A stretch of 36,249 nt of DNA from positions 1 to 36,249 of the forward strand of contig CAYREE010000006.1 in assembly GCA_964423225.1 (NCBI GenBank), written 5' to 3'. Shown piece after piece: positions 25,313-33,407 of this stretch. The notes beneath the pieces were generated by a model. The model was given only the letters and a program-made list of their open reading frames with translations. It ran no database searches and was not told where the DNA came from. Source of the DNA: CAYREE01 sp964423225 (GTDB taxonomy: Archaea; Altiarchaeota; Altiarchaeia; IMC4; SCGC-AAA252-I15). The position numbers and the translations under genes are program-made. Every line of letters starts with the position of its first letter. Positions within the stretch are counted from its first letter, which is position 1.

Positions 25313-25588
25313 TTATTGTTTTTTCCTATCCCGTAATTTTTCATCGAATCCGTATATTTTTCTGAAGGCGAATGGAACCAACAATAAGATAGCAAATAGA
25401 ACCAGGAAGATCCTCACGTATACATTATCTATGGGATCTGGGTATCCGAGTTTGTTCATTATCTTCCATTGGATGAATAAAGAACCAATAACGATTAGTA
25501 CTATTATTCGATATCCTCTGTTCTTTGACAGATTTATCATCTTCTCATCGAAAGCAGTTCCTGTTATCCGCCAATCCTTATCTTCCAT
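25313..25588 (-). CDS. Small two-helix membrane protein coupled to TrmB-type regulator 1
   Basis: The 91-residue product has two membrane helices (about residues 28-46 and 58-75), a short charged N-terminus and a basic C-terminus ending in RDRKKQ. The start is ATG 25588, which overlaps the regulator stop codon by one base (TAATG). This coupling supports it over a longer upstream start at 25609. I do not recognise the family. An appealing but unproven idea is a membrane partner that signals to the regulator. The second regulator at 28370-29125 has no such companion. Confidence 0.75.
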   Translation of the reverse strand: MEDKDWRITGTAFDEKMINLSKNRGYRIIVLIVIGSLFIQWKIMNKLGYPDPIDNVYVRIFLVLFAILLLVPFAFRKIYGFDEKLRDRKKQ

Positions 25589-26343
25589 TATCTCTTCGCC
25601 CTCTTCCACAAGTAATTGAAATATTGCCTGTGTGAATCAGCGATGTCTTTGTTTATGAGCATGAAGCATAATGGTTCCTTATCCTTCCACAAAACGTTTA
25701 CAACCCGGTTCCCGTATATGTTTATCACTGCAGGGCTTGTGATCTCCTGTCCAAGAAATCTTGTCTTATAATATTTTCCTATCTCCTTTCTAGCCTTCTT
25801 TTCTTTCTTTCTTGCACTCTCTTTATATAACGTACGCCATTGGATCTTCTTTAGTTGTCTGCTGATATTCCAATTTTTGAAAAAGCCTGGCATGACTTCG
25901 TCTTCGCGGCGGATAGCGCCAAGCAGCAGCAACTCACCCTCCGAGTTCTTGATCACGTCACGGCGCATAGTCTTAAAACCCTCAACACCAACCAATACGT
26001 GAGCTTCTGCATGCGGCTTGAAAGTCGAAGTAGTCTTCCTTAACTTTGGTATGATCTGCCTTACATCCTCCTTATACCCTTCTATCTCCCTCTCCCTGTC
26101 CTCTAGAAAGTCGATGAGCCTTTCAGGATCCGCAGCCTCAAAATGCTTCATATTATCCCTGATCACATATGATACAAGACCCTTCTCCTGTAGTCTGCGG
26201 ATGGTATCGTATACTGTTGATTTTCTGAAACCAGTCTCCTTGACTACTCTTGCAGATGGTACCGAGCCAAGCTGTAAAAGCTTTTGGTAAATGTTAATCT
26301 CTGCCCTGCTTAATCCGATTCTCTCTAAAACCTCGACATTCAT
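25588..26343 (-). CDS. TrmB-family transcriptional regulator (copy 1)
   Basis: The 251-residue protein has an N-terminal winged helix (residues 1-70: VLERIGLSRAEINIYQKLL, then ARVVKETGFRKSTVYDTIRR), a coiled segment and a C-terminal PLD-like ligand domain (AHVLVGVEGFKTMRRDV onward). It is gaplessly collinear with the regulator at 28370-29125; identity looks close to 60% by eye. I chose the Met at 26343 because it matches the start of that paralogue. It diverges from a methyltransferase gene. An inverted repeat AGTAGTCC-N7-GGACTGCT (26382-26404) lies directly beside its TATA box (TATATATATTC), pointing to autoregulation. The inducer is unknown; neighbours suggest a sulfur or organic anion signal. 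Confidence 0.9.
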   Translation of the reverse strand: MNVEVLERIGLSRAEINIYQKLLQLGSVPSARVVKETGFRKSTVYDTIRRLQEKGLVSYVIRDNMKHFEAADPERLIDFLEDREREIEGYKEDVRQIIPKLRKTTSTFKPHAEAHVLVGVEGFKTMRRDVIKNSEGELLLLGAIRREDEVMPGFFKNWNISRQLKKIQWRTLYKESARKKEKKARKEIGKYYKTRFLGQEITSPAVINIYGNRVVNVLWKDKEPLCFMLINKDIADSHRQYFNYLWKRAKR

Positions 26344-26381
26344 CCTGTTCATAAAATACAGGGTACTAACTGAATATATAT

Positions 26382-26404
26382 AGTAGTCCAATAATCGGAC
26401 TGCT
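26382..26404. promoter_or_regulatory. Operator site A (GTNGTCC-N7-GGACNNC inverted repeat)
   Basis: AGTAGTCC, 7 bp (AATAATC) and GGACTGCT form an inverted repeat with one mismatch. It lies between two divergent promoters. On the minus side it abuts the TATATATATTC box of the TrmB gene. On the plus side TAGATAAATC (about 26406-26415) follows it, roughly 29 bp before ATG 26439. A protein bound here could block both. Confidence 0.65.
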
Positions 26405-26438
26405 GTAGATAAATCATTGTGGTGCGTTATTCACTATC

Positions 26439-27149
26439 ATGGACCATAATGCAGGCGTCTTACTGGCTCAACTGACTGCCCAACTAAGATCTCATCGACA
26501 TGGAAGATATGAGGTGGATTTGAAGCTTGTAGATGAAAAAGTGTTGAAGGGATTCGTGGTTCATCCAGGTGTAATGCGTCCTGAAAAAATGACATCCAGG
26601 ATTCTTGCCTCATGGTTGTCGGAAAAGACAAGTATCTATGATGGAAAGACTGTCTTGGACATGGGTTCAGGGACAGGCGTACAGGGTATTGTCATGGGAT
26701 TAAATGGCGCCGATACGGTTATATTCTCTGACTTGTCTGCCGCCGCCCACGAGAACACAATGGAGAACGTCAAGAAATATGGTTTAGATGAGTCAAATGT
26801 CTATACCGGAGATCTTTTCGAAAAAATAGAAGGAAAATCGGACTTGATTGTCTTCAACCACCCATTTTTCACAGACAAAACCCTCGAAGAACTTCTGTCA
26901 TCCAAAGATCTTTCTAAGGATATAATGTCTCGTGGAACACTTATCAGGCGTTTCCTAAGCAAGGCAAAGAAGCACCTAACTAAGGATGGATTGATTATCA
27001 TGCCATATTATCATCTGGCAGGGCAGGCAAACGATCCAGGAATCCAAGCAGTCAAATTAGGATATGATGTATCCGAGAAGATCAGGATATACACTGATAT
27101 TGGTTTGCAGAAAGGTAAGATCTCGATATACTTGTTAAAGCCAATATAA
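26439..27149 (+). CDS. Class I SAM-dependent methyltransferase (MTS domain)
   Basis: A 236-residue methyltransferase. Motif I is VLDMGSGTGVQGIVMGLNGA (about residues 69-88). The acidic motif II region is VIFSDLSAAAHENTMEN, and motif IV is FNHPFF, a variant of the NPPY/NPPF motif of HemK and RsmC/RlmG-type enzymes that methylate planar nitrogens. The change from NPPF to NHPF leaves the target uncertain; it could be rRNA, tRNA, protein or a small molecule. It diverges from the TrmB-type regulator with operator A between them. A second copy of the operator lies just past its stop codon. Confidence 0.85.
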   Translation: MDHNAGVLLAQLTAQLRSHRHGRYEVDLKLVDEKVLKGFVVHPGVMRPEKMTSRILASWLSEKTSIYDGKTVLDMGSGTGVQGIVMGLNGADTVIFSDLSAAAHENTMENVKKYGLDESNVYTGDLFEKIEGKSDLIVFNHPFFTDKTLEELLSSKDLSKDIMSRGTLIRRFLSKAKKHLTKDGLIIMPYYHLAGQANDPGIQAVKLGYDVSEKIRIYTDIGLQKGKISIYLLKPI

Positions 27150-27156
27150 AAATAGA

Positions 27157-27177
27157 GTAGTCCACATCTTGGACTAC
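27157..27177. promoter_or_regulatory. Operator site B (perfect GTAGTCC-N7-GGACTAC)
   Basis: GTAGTCC and GGACTAC are perfect 7-bp arms around a 7-bp spacer (ACATCTT). The site lies 7 bp past the methyltransferase stop codon and about 63 bp before ATG 27241 of the SGNH gene. It has the same arms and spacer length as sites A and C. With no T-tract and an intergenic position, an operator is more likely than a terminator. Confidence 0.62.
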
Positions 27178-27240
27178 CTAATACTAATCCATGTAGTGCT
27201 CTTTTTTCTTCTGAAGTGATTATTCCGCAAAGTGATTAAT

Positions 27241-28347
27241 ATGACTGAAGAATTCGACAACCTCGCATTTAGATGTATGGAAAATCCCTTTGTAATAGGC
27301 AGAGATAATGCAATATTTTCACCTCACGATGGATTGGGTTTCATTGTAAACAATGGGGATTTCGTAGGAAGAACCAAGTTCATTAATAGAAGCTCTGCTA
27401 TTGAGGAACTTAAACAAGGTTCTGGCCCAATAATTCTTAATATGGGGGATTCTTCAACATCTGGCTGGCATAGTGATATGCTATCTAGAAATAGAGATAA
27501 CAAACCAACAGATCCTTATTTTCATTATAAGACTTATTCTGATTTAATGCGAGAAGTATTTGACAGAGTCATAAATGCAGGAGTTTCAAAATACACTAGT
27601 TTACAAGGGATGAAATATTTAGCGCTTATTTTGAGAGATTTTGCGAAGCACAATATCTATCCAGATTATGTTACCTTATATTTTGGAAATAATGATTCGG
27701 TATTTAGTCGTATTGAAGATAAAACCTCTATTGATGGTATGCTACCTACAAGGAATGATACCTACCAAAGAATATTACTTGAAGATTATGAGCATAATCT
27801 AAAAGAGATGATTAGGCTTAGTAGATGCTATGGTGCCATACCAATAATCATTATTCCACCTAGAAGATATGACTGGGCACCGGCACTGCGCTCGCAAAAA
27901 TATAAAGAAGAACGTGACGTAGGCATAGAACAACTTAAACCAGCAAAATTACGGGCAGAGTTAGAGAAATCCAGCCAGTTATTTTTAGATGGTGAATTAG
28001 AAGAAGCTCTTGAAAAAGATGTCTTCTTACCAAGAATAAAGAGAAAATATGTTGAAACGTTGAAAAAAACTGCTAATAGACAACATGTAGATATCATTGA
28101 TGTCCAGAAAGAGGTGCCTTTTCGACAAAGTGAGGAATATTTTTGTGATTATTGTCATCCATTAGAACCTACAAATGAATTGATTTTAAGGGAGTTTATG
28201 AGAATCAAAGAAAAATACAAAATCTCATTGAAATATAGGGTACTAGAAGGCGTAATTAATTTTTTGGGACATTTCATTAGACCTGGAAAAATCGATAGTA
28301 AAAGCGACAAACATCAACCGCCAACTGATATTTACCCTATCCATTAA
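27241..28347 (+). CDS. SGNH/GDSL-type hydrolase-like protein
   Basis: A 368-residue protein with the blocks of the SGNH esterase family. Block I is IILNMGDSSTSGW, with the nucleophile Ser about residue 71. Block III is YFGNNDS with its Asn, and block V is DYCHPLEPTNE, giving the Asp-x-x-His pair. Members remove acyl or acetyl groups from lipids, polysaccharides or small molecules. There is no signal peptide, so it should be cytosolic. An insertion-like helical section (KLRAELEKSSQLFLDGELEE) precedes block V. The gene looks more A/T-rich than its neighbours and uses codons such as AAT, GAT and TTT heavily, which could mean transfer. ATG 27241 is preferred because AGTGAT lies upstream; GTG 27232 is possible. 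Confidence 0.82.
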   Translation: MTEEFDNLAFRCMENPFVIGRDNAIFSPHDGLGFIVNNGDFVGRTKFINRSSAIEELKQGSGPIILNMGDSSTSGWHSDMLSRNRDNKPTDPYFHYKTYSDLMREVFDRVINAGVSKYTSLQGMKYLALILRDFAKHNIYPDYVTLYFGNNDSVFSRIEDKTSIDGMLPTRNDTYQRILLEDYEHNLKEMIRLSRCYGAIPIIIIPPRRYDWAPALRSQKYKEERDVGIEQLKPAKLRAELEKSSQLFLDGELEEALEKDVFLPRIKRKYVETLKKTANRQHVDIIDVQKEVPFRQSEEYFCDYCHPLEPTNELILREFMRIKEKYKISLKYRVLEGVINFLGHFIRPGKIDSKSDKHQPPTDIYPIH

Positions 28348-28369
28348 CTTTATAATACTATTCGCTCGA

Positions 28370-29125
28370 TCATTTTTTAGCCTTTTTCCAGAGATACTCA
28401 AAGTATTTCCTGTGGCTGTCTGCGATGTCATCATTGATGAGCATAAAGCATACAGGATAGTCTTTTTTCCATAGTATGTTCACAACACGGTCTCCATAGA
28501 TATTGATTACTGCAGGGCTTTCTAATTCGTCTGGTAGAAAACGGTTCTCATAGTACTTTCCCATGAACTCTTTTTTGGTCATCGCTTTTTCCTTAGCGCT
28601 CTCCTTATGCAATACTCTCATCCTGATTTTCTTCAACTGCCTGCTAGTATTCCAATTTTTAAAGAAAGTGGGCATTACATCGCTTTCATAAGATATCGCT
28701 CCAAGTAGAAGATGTTCACCCCTGGCATTTTTCAAGACATCCCTACGCATAGTCTTGAATCCTTCAACACCTGCCAGAACATGAGCTTCAGCCGAGGGTT
28801 TAAGTATGTCATATCCTTCTTTCAGTTCATTTATTAATTCCTCTATTTCTCCTGTTTGTTCCTCAAGGCATCTTTTTTTCTCGGTCATGAAGTCCAGTAA
28901 TCTGTCTGGATCATGAGCCTCATAATATCTTTTCGAATCCTTGATAATGTATGATATCAATCCTTTTGCATGGAGCCTGCGTATGCTATCGTATATAGTT
29001 GACCTTCTTAAGCCTGTCTCCTCGACGATTCTGGCCGGCGGCGTAGAACCGGTCTCAAGAAGGGTGACATATACCTTTATCTCGGCCTTACTCAGTCCGA
29101 TATCCTCAAGAATCTTTAAATCCAT
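28370..29125 (-). CDS. TrmB-family transcriptional regulator (copy 2)
   Basis: The 251-residue paralogue of the regulator at 25588-26343 has exactly the same length. The winged helix covers residues 1-70 (KILEDIGLSKAEIKVYVTLL, then TGLRRSTIYDSIRRLHAKG). The C-terminal domain shares AEAHVLAGVEGFKTMRRDV with copy 1. I chose Met at 29125, which aligns with the start of copy 1; ten residues upstream are not needed. It diverges from the ABC transporter operon, with operator C between the two starts. It likely represses or activates that operon and itself. The gene ends 22 bp from the convergent SGNH gene. Confidence 0.9.
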   Translation of the reverse strand: MDLKILEDIGLSKAEIKVYVTLLETGSTPPARIVEETGLRRSTIYDSIRRLHAKGLISYIIKDSKRYYEAHDPDRLLDFMTEKKRCLEEQTGEIEELINELKEGYDILKPSAEAHVLAGVEGFKTMRRDVLKNARGEHLLLGAISYESDVMPTFFKNWNTSRQLKKIRMRVLHKESAKEKAMTKKEFMGKYYENRFLPDELESPAVINIYGDRVVNILWKKDYPVCFMLINDDIADSHRKYFEYLWKKAKK

Positions 29126-29132
29126 CTTTATT

Positions 29133-29153
29133 GTTGTCCACTTATTGGACGAC
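29133..29153. promoter_or_regulatory. Operator site C (GTTGTCC-N7-GGACGAC)
   Basis: GTTGTCC and GGACGAC flank a 7-bp spacer (ACTTATT); the arms have one mismatch. It covers the likely transcription start of TrmB copy 2 (TATA-like TTTAAATA upstream, about 29156-29163) and lies just upstream of the plus-strand TATA of the ABC operon. This is the third copy of the same motif with the same spacing. Confidence 0.65.
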
Positions 29154-29203
29154 ATTATTTAAATGATTGTATTTCCAAGGACTTTCATACAAGGTGATAA
29201 ACA

Positions 29204-30205
29204 ATGTTCAAAAAATGTGTTTTTGTGGTGTTATTGGCATTATTTGTGTCAGGATGCGTAGAAGATATGATTACTGGAAGGGCAGTTGCAGTACCAGGTG
29301 ATAAACTAACTATTGGTATCCAGGTTGGACCGGCTAGTACATTATTATACGTCGCTGATGATATGGGATATTTTTCTGAAGAGGGACTTGACTTAGAATT
29401 AGTGGAATTTACTGCTGGAAAATTTGCATTACAAGCATTTCTTGCAGGTTCCATTGACCTGGCTGCTAGCGGCGAGATCCCTGTAATGTACTCAAGGCTT
29501 CAAGGCAATGATTTCTATGTCATCTCACAGGTGGTGGAAAAGACCATCAATGAGGTGCGTGTTATCGCAATACGAGAAGAGGGACTTACTGATCCTGTAA
29601 GCTATTTCAAGTACAAAAAACGGAAGCTTGCGACCTCTATCGGTGGCGGACCAGAATTCTACACATACAAATTCCTCTCTAAAAACCGGATCGATGATGT
29701 TGATATCGTAAGTGTTAAGCCCGAGGATATGCCGGCGGCTCTTGAGAGTGGTTCCGTTGATGCCATCGCCATCTTCGATCCTTTTGCATATATTGCAGAA
29801 GACAAGATGGGGGATAAAGCCGTAACATTCAAGGATGAATCACTGTACTCTGAGCTTTATGTGTTGAATGCAGACAAGAAATGGGTGCAGGAGAATCCTG
29901 AGACCGTGAGAAAAATCCTTAGGGCAATGGTCAAGGCATCTACCTTCATAGAAGAAAATCCAGAAGAAGCTAAGGAAATATTGATGAAACATTCGAAACT
30001 CGACGAAAAGACTGTTAACGGTATCTGGGATAACTTCGTCTATAAACCGGCACTGACAAGACAGTTAGTCGAATACCTGGAAGAAGAAGCCAGGTGGGCA
30101 AGGGATACTGGAAATGTGAGAGAGGATACAGTGATCCCAGATTACAGAGAAATAATCTATGATCTACCCTTACAGGAGGTCAAACCGGAGAATGTTAGAC
30201 TATGA
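29204..30205 (+). CDS. ABC transporter substrate-binding lipoprotein (SsuA/TauA/NMT1-like)
   Basis: The 333-residue protein starts with a signal peptide and a lipobox-like LFVSGC, so Cys18 is probably the lipidated residue. A TGRAVA linker follows. The binding domain shows the NMT1/SsuA pattern: IGIQVGPASTLLYVADDMGY, the 'FSEEGLDLELVEF' strand, 'LAGSIDLAASGEIP' and later GSVDAIAIFDPF. Family members bind aliphatic sulfonates, taurine, nitrate or thiamine precursors; the substrate here is not decided by sequence. A strong AAGGTGAT precedes the ATG. It overlaps the permease gene by 4 bp (ATGA). The nearby TauE/SafE permease favours a sulfur-containing anion. Confidence 0.92.
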   Translation: MFKKCVFVVLLALFVSGCVEDMITGRAVAVPGDKLTIGIQVGPASTLLYVADDMGYFSEEGLDLELVEFTAGKFALQAFLAGSIDLAASGEIPVMYSRLQGNDFYVISQVVEKTINEVRVIAIREEGLTDPVSYFKYKKRKLATSIGGGPEFYTYKFLSKNRIDDVDIVSVKPEDMPAALESGSVDAIAIFDPFAYIAEDKMGDKAVTFKDESLYSELYVLNADKKWVQENPETVRKILRAMVKASTFIEENPEEAKEILMKHSKLDEKTVNGIWDNFVYKPALTRQLVEYLEEEARWARDTGNVREDTVIPDYREIIYDLPLQEVKPENVRL

Positions 30206-30972
30206 GGTTAGGGAAGGACAATAGAATCGGATGGATAGCCACCCTTATTTCACTCGCATCATTTCTGATAATATGGTATATTGCCTCATCTAGCGGTCTT
30301 GTGAATAAGACTCTTTTTCCGTCACCAACCGAGGTCCTAGATTCATTTATTGAATTAGCAAAGTCGGGAGAACTAGTGTTACATACGAGATCCAGTCTAT
30401 GGAGAGTAATACTTGGCCTTGCTATCGGTAGCATCAGTGGGATAACCATTGGATTACTGACTGGCAGGAACCTGCTAATAGACGACTTCCTAAGCCCGAT
30501 ACTGAATGTATTCAGGTCTTTCCCACCGGTTGCGATAATTCCTCTGGTTATAGTATGGATGGGGGTCGGCGAGACTGCTAAACTCTTTTCGATAAGCTTT
30601 GCAGTTTTTTTCCCGGTCTGGGTGAATGCGCATACAGGCGCCGCAAATATTCCACAACATTATCTACAAGCTGCATCCACGCTAACAGATTCGAATATCA
30701 AAGTCTGGTATAAAATCATCCTACCCTCATCTCTTTCATTCATAATTGCAGGTGTTAGGACAGGGATCGCGATTGCATTCATCATGGTATTTGTCTCGGA
30801 GCTGGCAGGATCCTCATCGGGGATTGGTTACTTGATCTCGGTATCTCACCTGGCATACAGGATAGACCGGATGATAGTTGGCCTGTTTTTACTCGGATTC
30901 TATGGTACGCTGACAGACTATGTATTAAGATTATCTGTAAGGAGGTTTTACCCATGGGCAGGAAAAATTTGA
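30202..30972 (+). CDS. ABC transporter permease (SsuC/TauC-like)
   Basis: The 256-residue inner-membrane subunit has about six hydrophobic helices. The coupling loop is visible as the EAA-like stretch QAASTLTDSNIKVWYKIILP, which docks with the ATPase. The N-terminus 'LFPSPTEVLDSF' and 'LRSFPPVAIIPLVIVWMGVG' type segments are typical of this BPD_transp_1 subfamily. It overlaps both neighbours (4 bp upstream, 19 bp downstream), which makes an obligate operon likely. Confidence 0.93.
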   Translation: MRLGKDNRIGWIATLISLASFLIIWYIASSSGLVNKTLFPSPTEVLDSFIELAKSGELVLHTRSSLWRVILGLAIGSISGITIGLLTGRNLLIDDFLSPILNVFRSFPPVAIIPLVIVWMGVGETAKLFSISFAVFFPVWVNAHTGAANIPQHYLQAASTLTDSNIKVWYKIILPSSLSFIIAGVRTGIAIAFIMVFVSELAGSSSGIGYLISVSHLAYRIDRMIVGLFLLGFYGTLTDYVLRLSVRRFYPWAGKI

Positions 30973-31649
30973 ATACTAAAGGACTGACTGTCTCCTATGA
31001 TCAGTATACTGTGCTAACTAGTCTGGATCTGAAAATAAGACAAGGCGAGTTTGTAACCGTAGTCGGAGAATCCGGTTGCGGTAAGACAACATTATTGAAT
31101 GCGATAGCAGGATTTATCGAGTATGAGGGAGATATTATCAGACCGGATAATATCGGCGTCGTCTTCCAGAACCATGCAGTCTTCCCATGGATGACTGTTG
31201 AGGAAAACATAAGGTTTGGATTAAAAGAGAACGGAGAAAGAGTTAGGCACTACATGGATGTGATAGGCATAACAGACAAAAGTAATGCCTATCCATTTGA
31301 GCTATCCGGTGGCCAAATCCAACGTGTCGCACTAGCACGGACTCTTGCAGCTTGTCCCGACCTCATCCTGATGGATGAGCCCTATGGAGCCCTCGACGTC
31401 TATACGAGAGACAAGATGCAGCAGTGGTTACTTGACGTATGGAGCCAAGAGAAGAAGACAATACTCTTTGTAACACATTCTATCGAAGAGGCCATCTTTC
31501 TATCGGATAGGGTGATGGTGTTAAAAGACAGGAAAATCAAGGAAGAATTTCACATTCCTTTTGAAAGGCCGAGGAATAATGAACTAAAGTTTGATAATGG
31601 ATTCAATCGTTTGAAGAAGAGGATAACTGATTCGATAATCACGGATTAG
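30954..31649 (+). CDS. ABC transporter ATP-binding protein (SsuB/TauB-like)
   Basis: The 231-residue ATPase has all motifs: Walker A GESGCGKTT (residues 38-46), Q-loop VVFQNHAVFPW, signature LSGGQIQRVALART, Walker B LILMDEPYGALD and the switch His in FVTHS. The 'AVFPWMTVEENI' Q-loop is characteristic of the nitrate/sulfonate/taurine subfamily. A near-consensus AGGAGG lies 8 bp before the ATG, inside the end of the permease gene. It is followed one base later by the TauE/SafE permease gene. Confidence 0.95.
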   Translation: MGRKNLNTKGLTVSYDQYTVLTSLDLKIRQGEFVTVVGESGCGKTTLLNAIAGFIEYEGDIIRPDNIGVVFQNHAVFPWMTVEENIRFGLKENGERVRHYMDVIGITDKSNAYPFELSGGQIQRVALARTLAACPDLILMDEPYGALDVYTRDKMQQWLLDVWSQEKKTILFVTHSIEEAIFLSDRVMVLKDRKIKEEFHIPFERPRNNELKFDNGFNRLKKRITDSIITD

Positions 31650-31650
31650 G

Positions 31651-32385
31651 ATGGATTATTCGATTATACTTGCAGCGGGGTTCATAATATTTGCAGGGCA
31701 AGTAGTGAAAGGTTTCACTGGATTTGGAAATTCGCTTGTGTCTATTCCTTTTTTAGTATTGATATTAGATCTAGAATTCATACTGCCATTCTTCTCCTTG
31801 CTTGGAGTCCTAACTGGAGTTCTGATGTTCTATCGTGAAAGAAATTCTGTAAGATGGGATGTTATGAGATACTTGGTGACGGGTATGGTATTGGGCACAG
31901 TATTTGGTGTGATAGCAGTTGAAGTACTAACTTCCGTGTACTTGAAGAGATTGTTTGGAATCACGGTATTCTTAATGGCATTGCATTTGCTCTATGAGAA
32001 TCTATCGGAGAAAAAGCAGGGGATCAGTCGGAGGGGATTGATAGGATTCATATCCGGAAGTATCTCTGGTGTTACCGGGGCAATGTTCGGTATCGACGGT
32101 CCACCACTCGTCTACTACACGGCAAGGACATGTGTTAGAAAGAATGAGTTTAGGGCAACATTATTCGGATTATTCCTACTATTAAATATTACGAGGGTGG
32201 GTGGATACACGATGTCTGGACTACTGACGATTGATTCAATATACTTTACATTATTTATGCTGCCTGCCATGACCCTGGGATTAATTGCTGGAGATAAAAT
32301 GCATTTCAGGGTAAATGAGCGGTTATTCAAGCATATAGTCATCCTTATCATAGCGATAACAGGTCTGATATCACTGTTATCCTAA
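31651..32385 (+). CDS. TauE/SafE family anion permease (copy 2)
   Basis: The 244-residue membrane protein is a paralogue of the one at 24578-25306. Both share AGxIIxxGQxxKGxTG at the N-terminus, a central LF(G)xxxxxMAxHLLY and the second-half GAMFGxxGPPxxYY (here GAMFGIDGPPLVYY). It is the fourth gene of the ABC operon, starting one base after the ATPase stop codon. An importer for a sulfonate-like compound next to a sulfite/organosulfonate exporter fits uptake of a sulfonate with release of the inorganic or organic anion left after use. No desulfonating enzyme is seen nearby. Confidence 0.92.
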   Translation: MDYSIILAAGFIIFAGQVVKGFTGFGNSLVSIPFLVLILDLEFILPFFSLLGVLTGVLMFYRERNSVRWDVMRYLVTGMVLGTVFGVIAVEVLTSVYLKRLFGITVFLMALHLLYENLSEKKQGISRRGLIGFISGSISGVTGAMFGIDGPPLVYYTARTCVRKNEFRATLFGLFLLLNITRVGGYTMSGLLTIDSIYFTLFMLPAMTLGLIAGDKMHFRVNERLFKHIVILIIAITGLISLLS

Positions 32386-32429
32386 TCATTCAAGCATTTA
32401 AATGGTTCTTCAATATTCTTATCTCAAAG

Positions 32430-33350
32430 ATGGATTATGACGTAGTGATTATTGGTGGAGGCCCGGGTGGGATGACTGCGGGGATATATGCTGTTAGACG
32501 GAGCCTTAAGACCTTGATTCTTGAGCGCGGTCTTTGCGGTGGACAAATGCAGATAACCCCTGAGATCGGAAACTGGCCTGGGACAAAGATGATAACCGGT
32601 CCGGAACTATCCGCCAACATGCAAGAGCATGCTAAGAGTCTTGGAGTTGAATTCCTCACTGAAGAAGTCATAGACCTAGAGCTTAAAGGAGAAGTTAAAA
32701 AAGTCAAGACGCGTAACAAAGAGATAAACGCCAAGACAGTTATCATTGCAACAGGAGGATCACATCGGAAGCTTGAGGCCAAGGGCGAGGATAAGCTTGT
32801 GGGTCGTGGAGTAAGTTATTGCGCTACTTGTGATGGCCCGCTCTTTAAGGGAAAGACGGTTGCTGTGATCGGTGGGGGTAATGCTGCTGTTGAAGATGCA
32901 TTGTATCTTAACAACCTAGCTGGTAAAACCTACTTGGTACATAGGCGTGATGAGTTCCGTGCCGAAGAAAAGCAGATGAAAGACTTAGAGGCAAGCGATA
33001 TCGAACTCGTTGTTGATACTGTTATAGATGAGATCAAGGGCGATCCTATGGTGGAAGAATTATCATTGAATAATACTAAGACTGAGAAGTTGTCGAGCAT
33101 TAAGGTTGATGGTGTATTCATATCTATTGGTAATGTTCCTTCAACTCAGCTTGCAAAGAAGGCTGGTGTAGACCTTGACGAGAGGGGATTCATAAGTGTT
33201 GACCGGGATATGAAGACTAATGTGCCTGGAGTATTTGCGGCAGGAGATGTAATCGGAGGCATACCACAGATTTCAACAGCAGTTGGTGAAGGATGCATTG
33301 CAGCATTAAAAGCCTATATGTATATTAAAAACCCTTATTGGGGTGATTAA
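32430..33350 (+). CDS. trxB: Thioredoxin reductase
   Basis: A 306-residue NADPH- or F420-type flavoprotein that reduces thioredoxin-like proteins. The FAD site is IIGGGPGGMTAGIYAVRR (residues 7-24), the redox-active motif is CATC (Cys131 and Cys134), the pyridine-nucleotide site is VIGGGNAAVEDALYL, and the closing FAD motif is GVFAAGDV. All functional residues are present. No thioredoxin gene lies in the window. It has its own promoter-like A/T-rich upstream region after the TauE gene and is followed by the Cys-rich peptide gene 57 bp later. It may supply electrons to thiol proteins encoded in this region. Confidence 0.95.
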   Translation: MDYDVVIIGGGPGGMTAGIYAVRRSLKTLILERGLCGGQMQITPEIGNWPGTKMITGPELSANMQEHAKSLGVEFLTEEVIDLELKGEVKKVKTRNKEINAKTVIIATGGSHRKLEAKGEDKLVGRGVSYCATCDGPLFKGKTVAVIGGGNAAVEDALYLNNLAGKTYLVHRRDEFRAEEKQMKDLEASDIELVVDTVIDEIKGDPMVEELSLNNTKTEKLSSIKVDGVFISIGNVPSTQLAKKAGVDLDERGFISVDRDMKTNVPGVFAAGDVIGGIPQISTAVGEGCIAALKAYMYIKNPYWGD

Positions 33351-33407
33351 TCTATTTTCTTGGATTTATATTCATATCTAGTTTTTAATATGTAATCAGG
33401 TGATATC

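Noticed and set aside
27157..27177. Site B as a transcription terminator of the methyltransferase gene
   Set aside because: The hairpin has no T-tract directly after it, and it shares exact spacing and arms with two promoter-located sites.
27150..28369. SGNH gene as part of a mobile element
   Set aside because: No transposase, integrase, terminal repeats or target duplication were seen at the edges; only composition hints at transfer.
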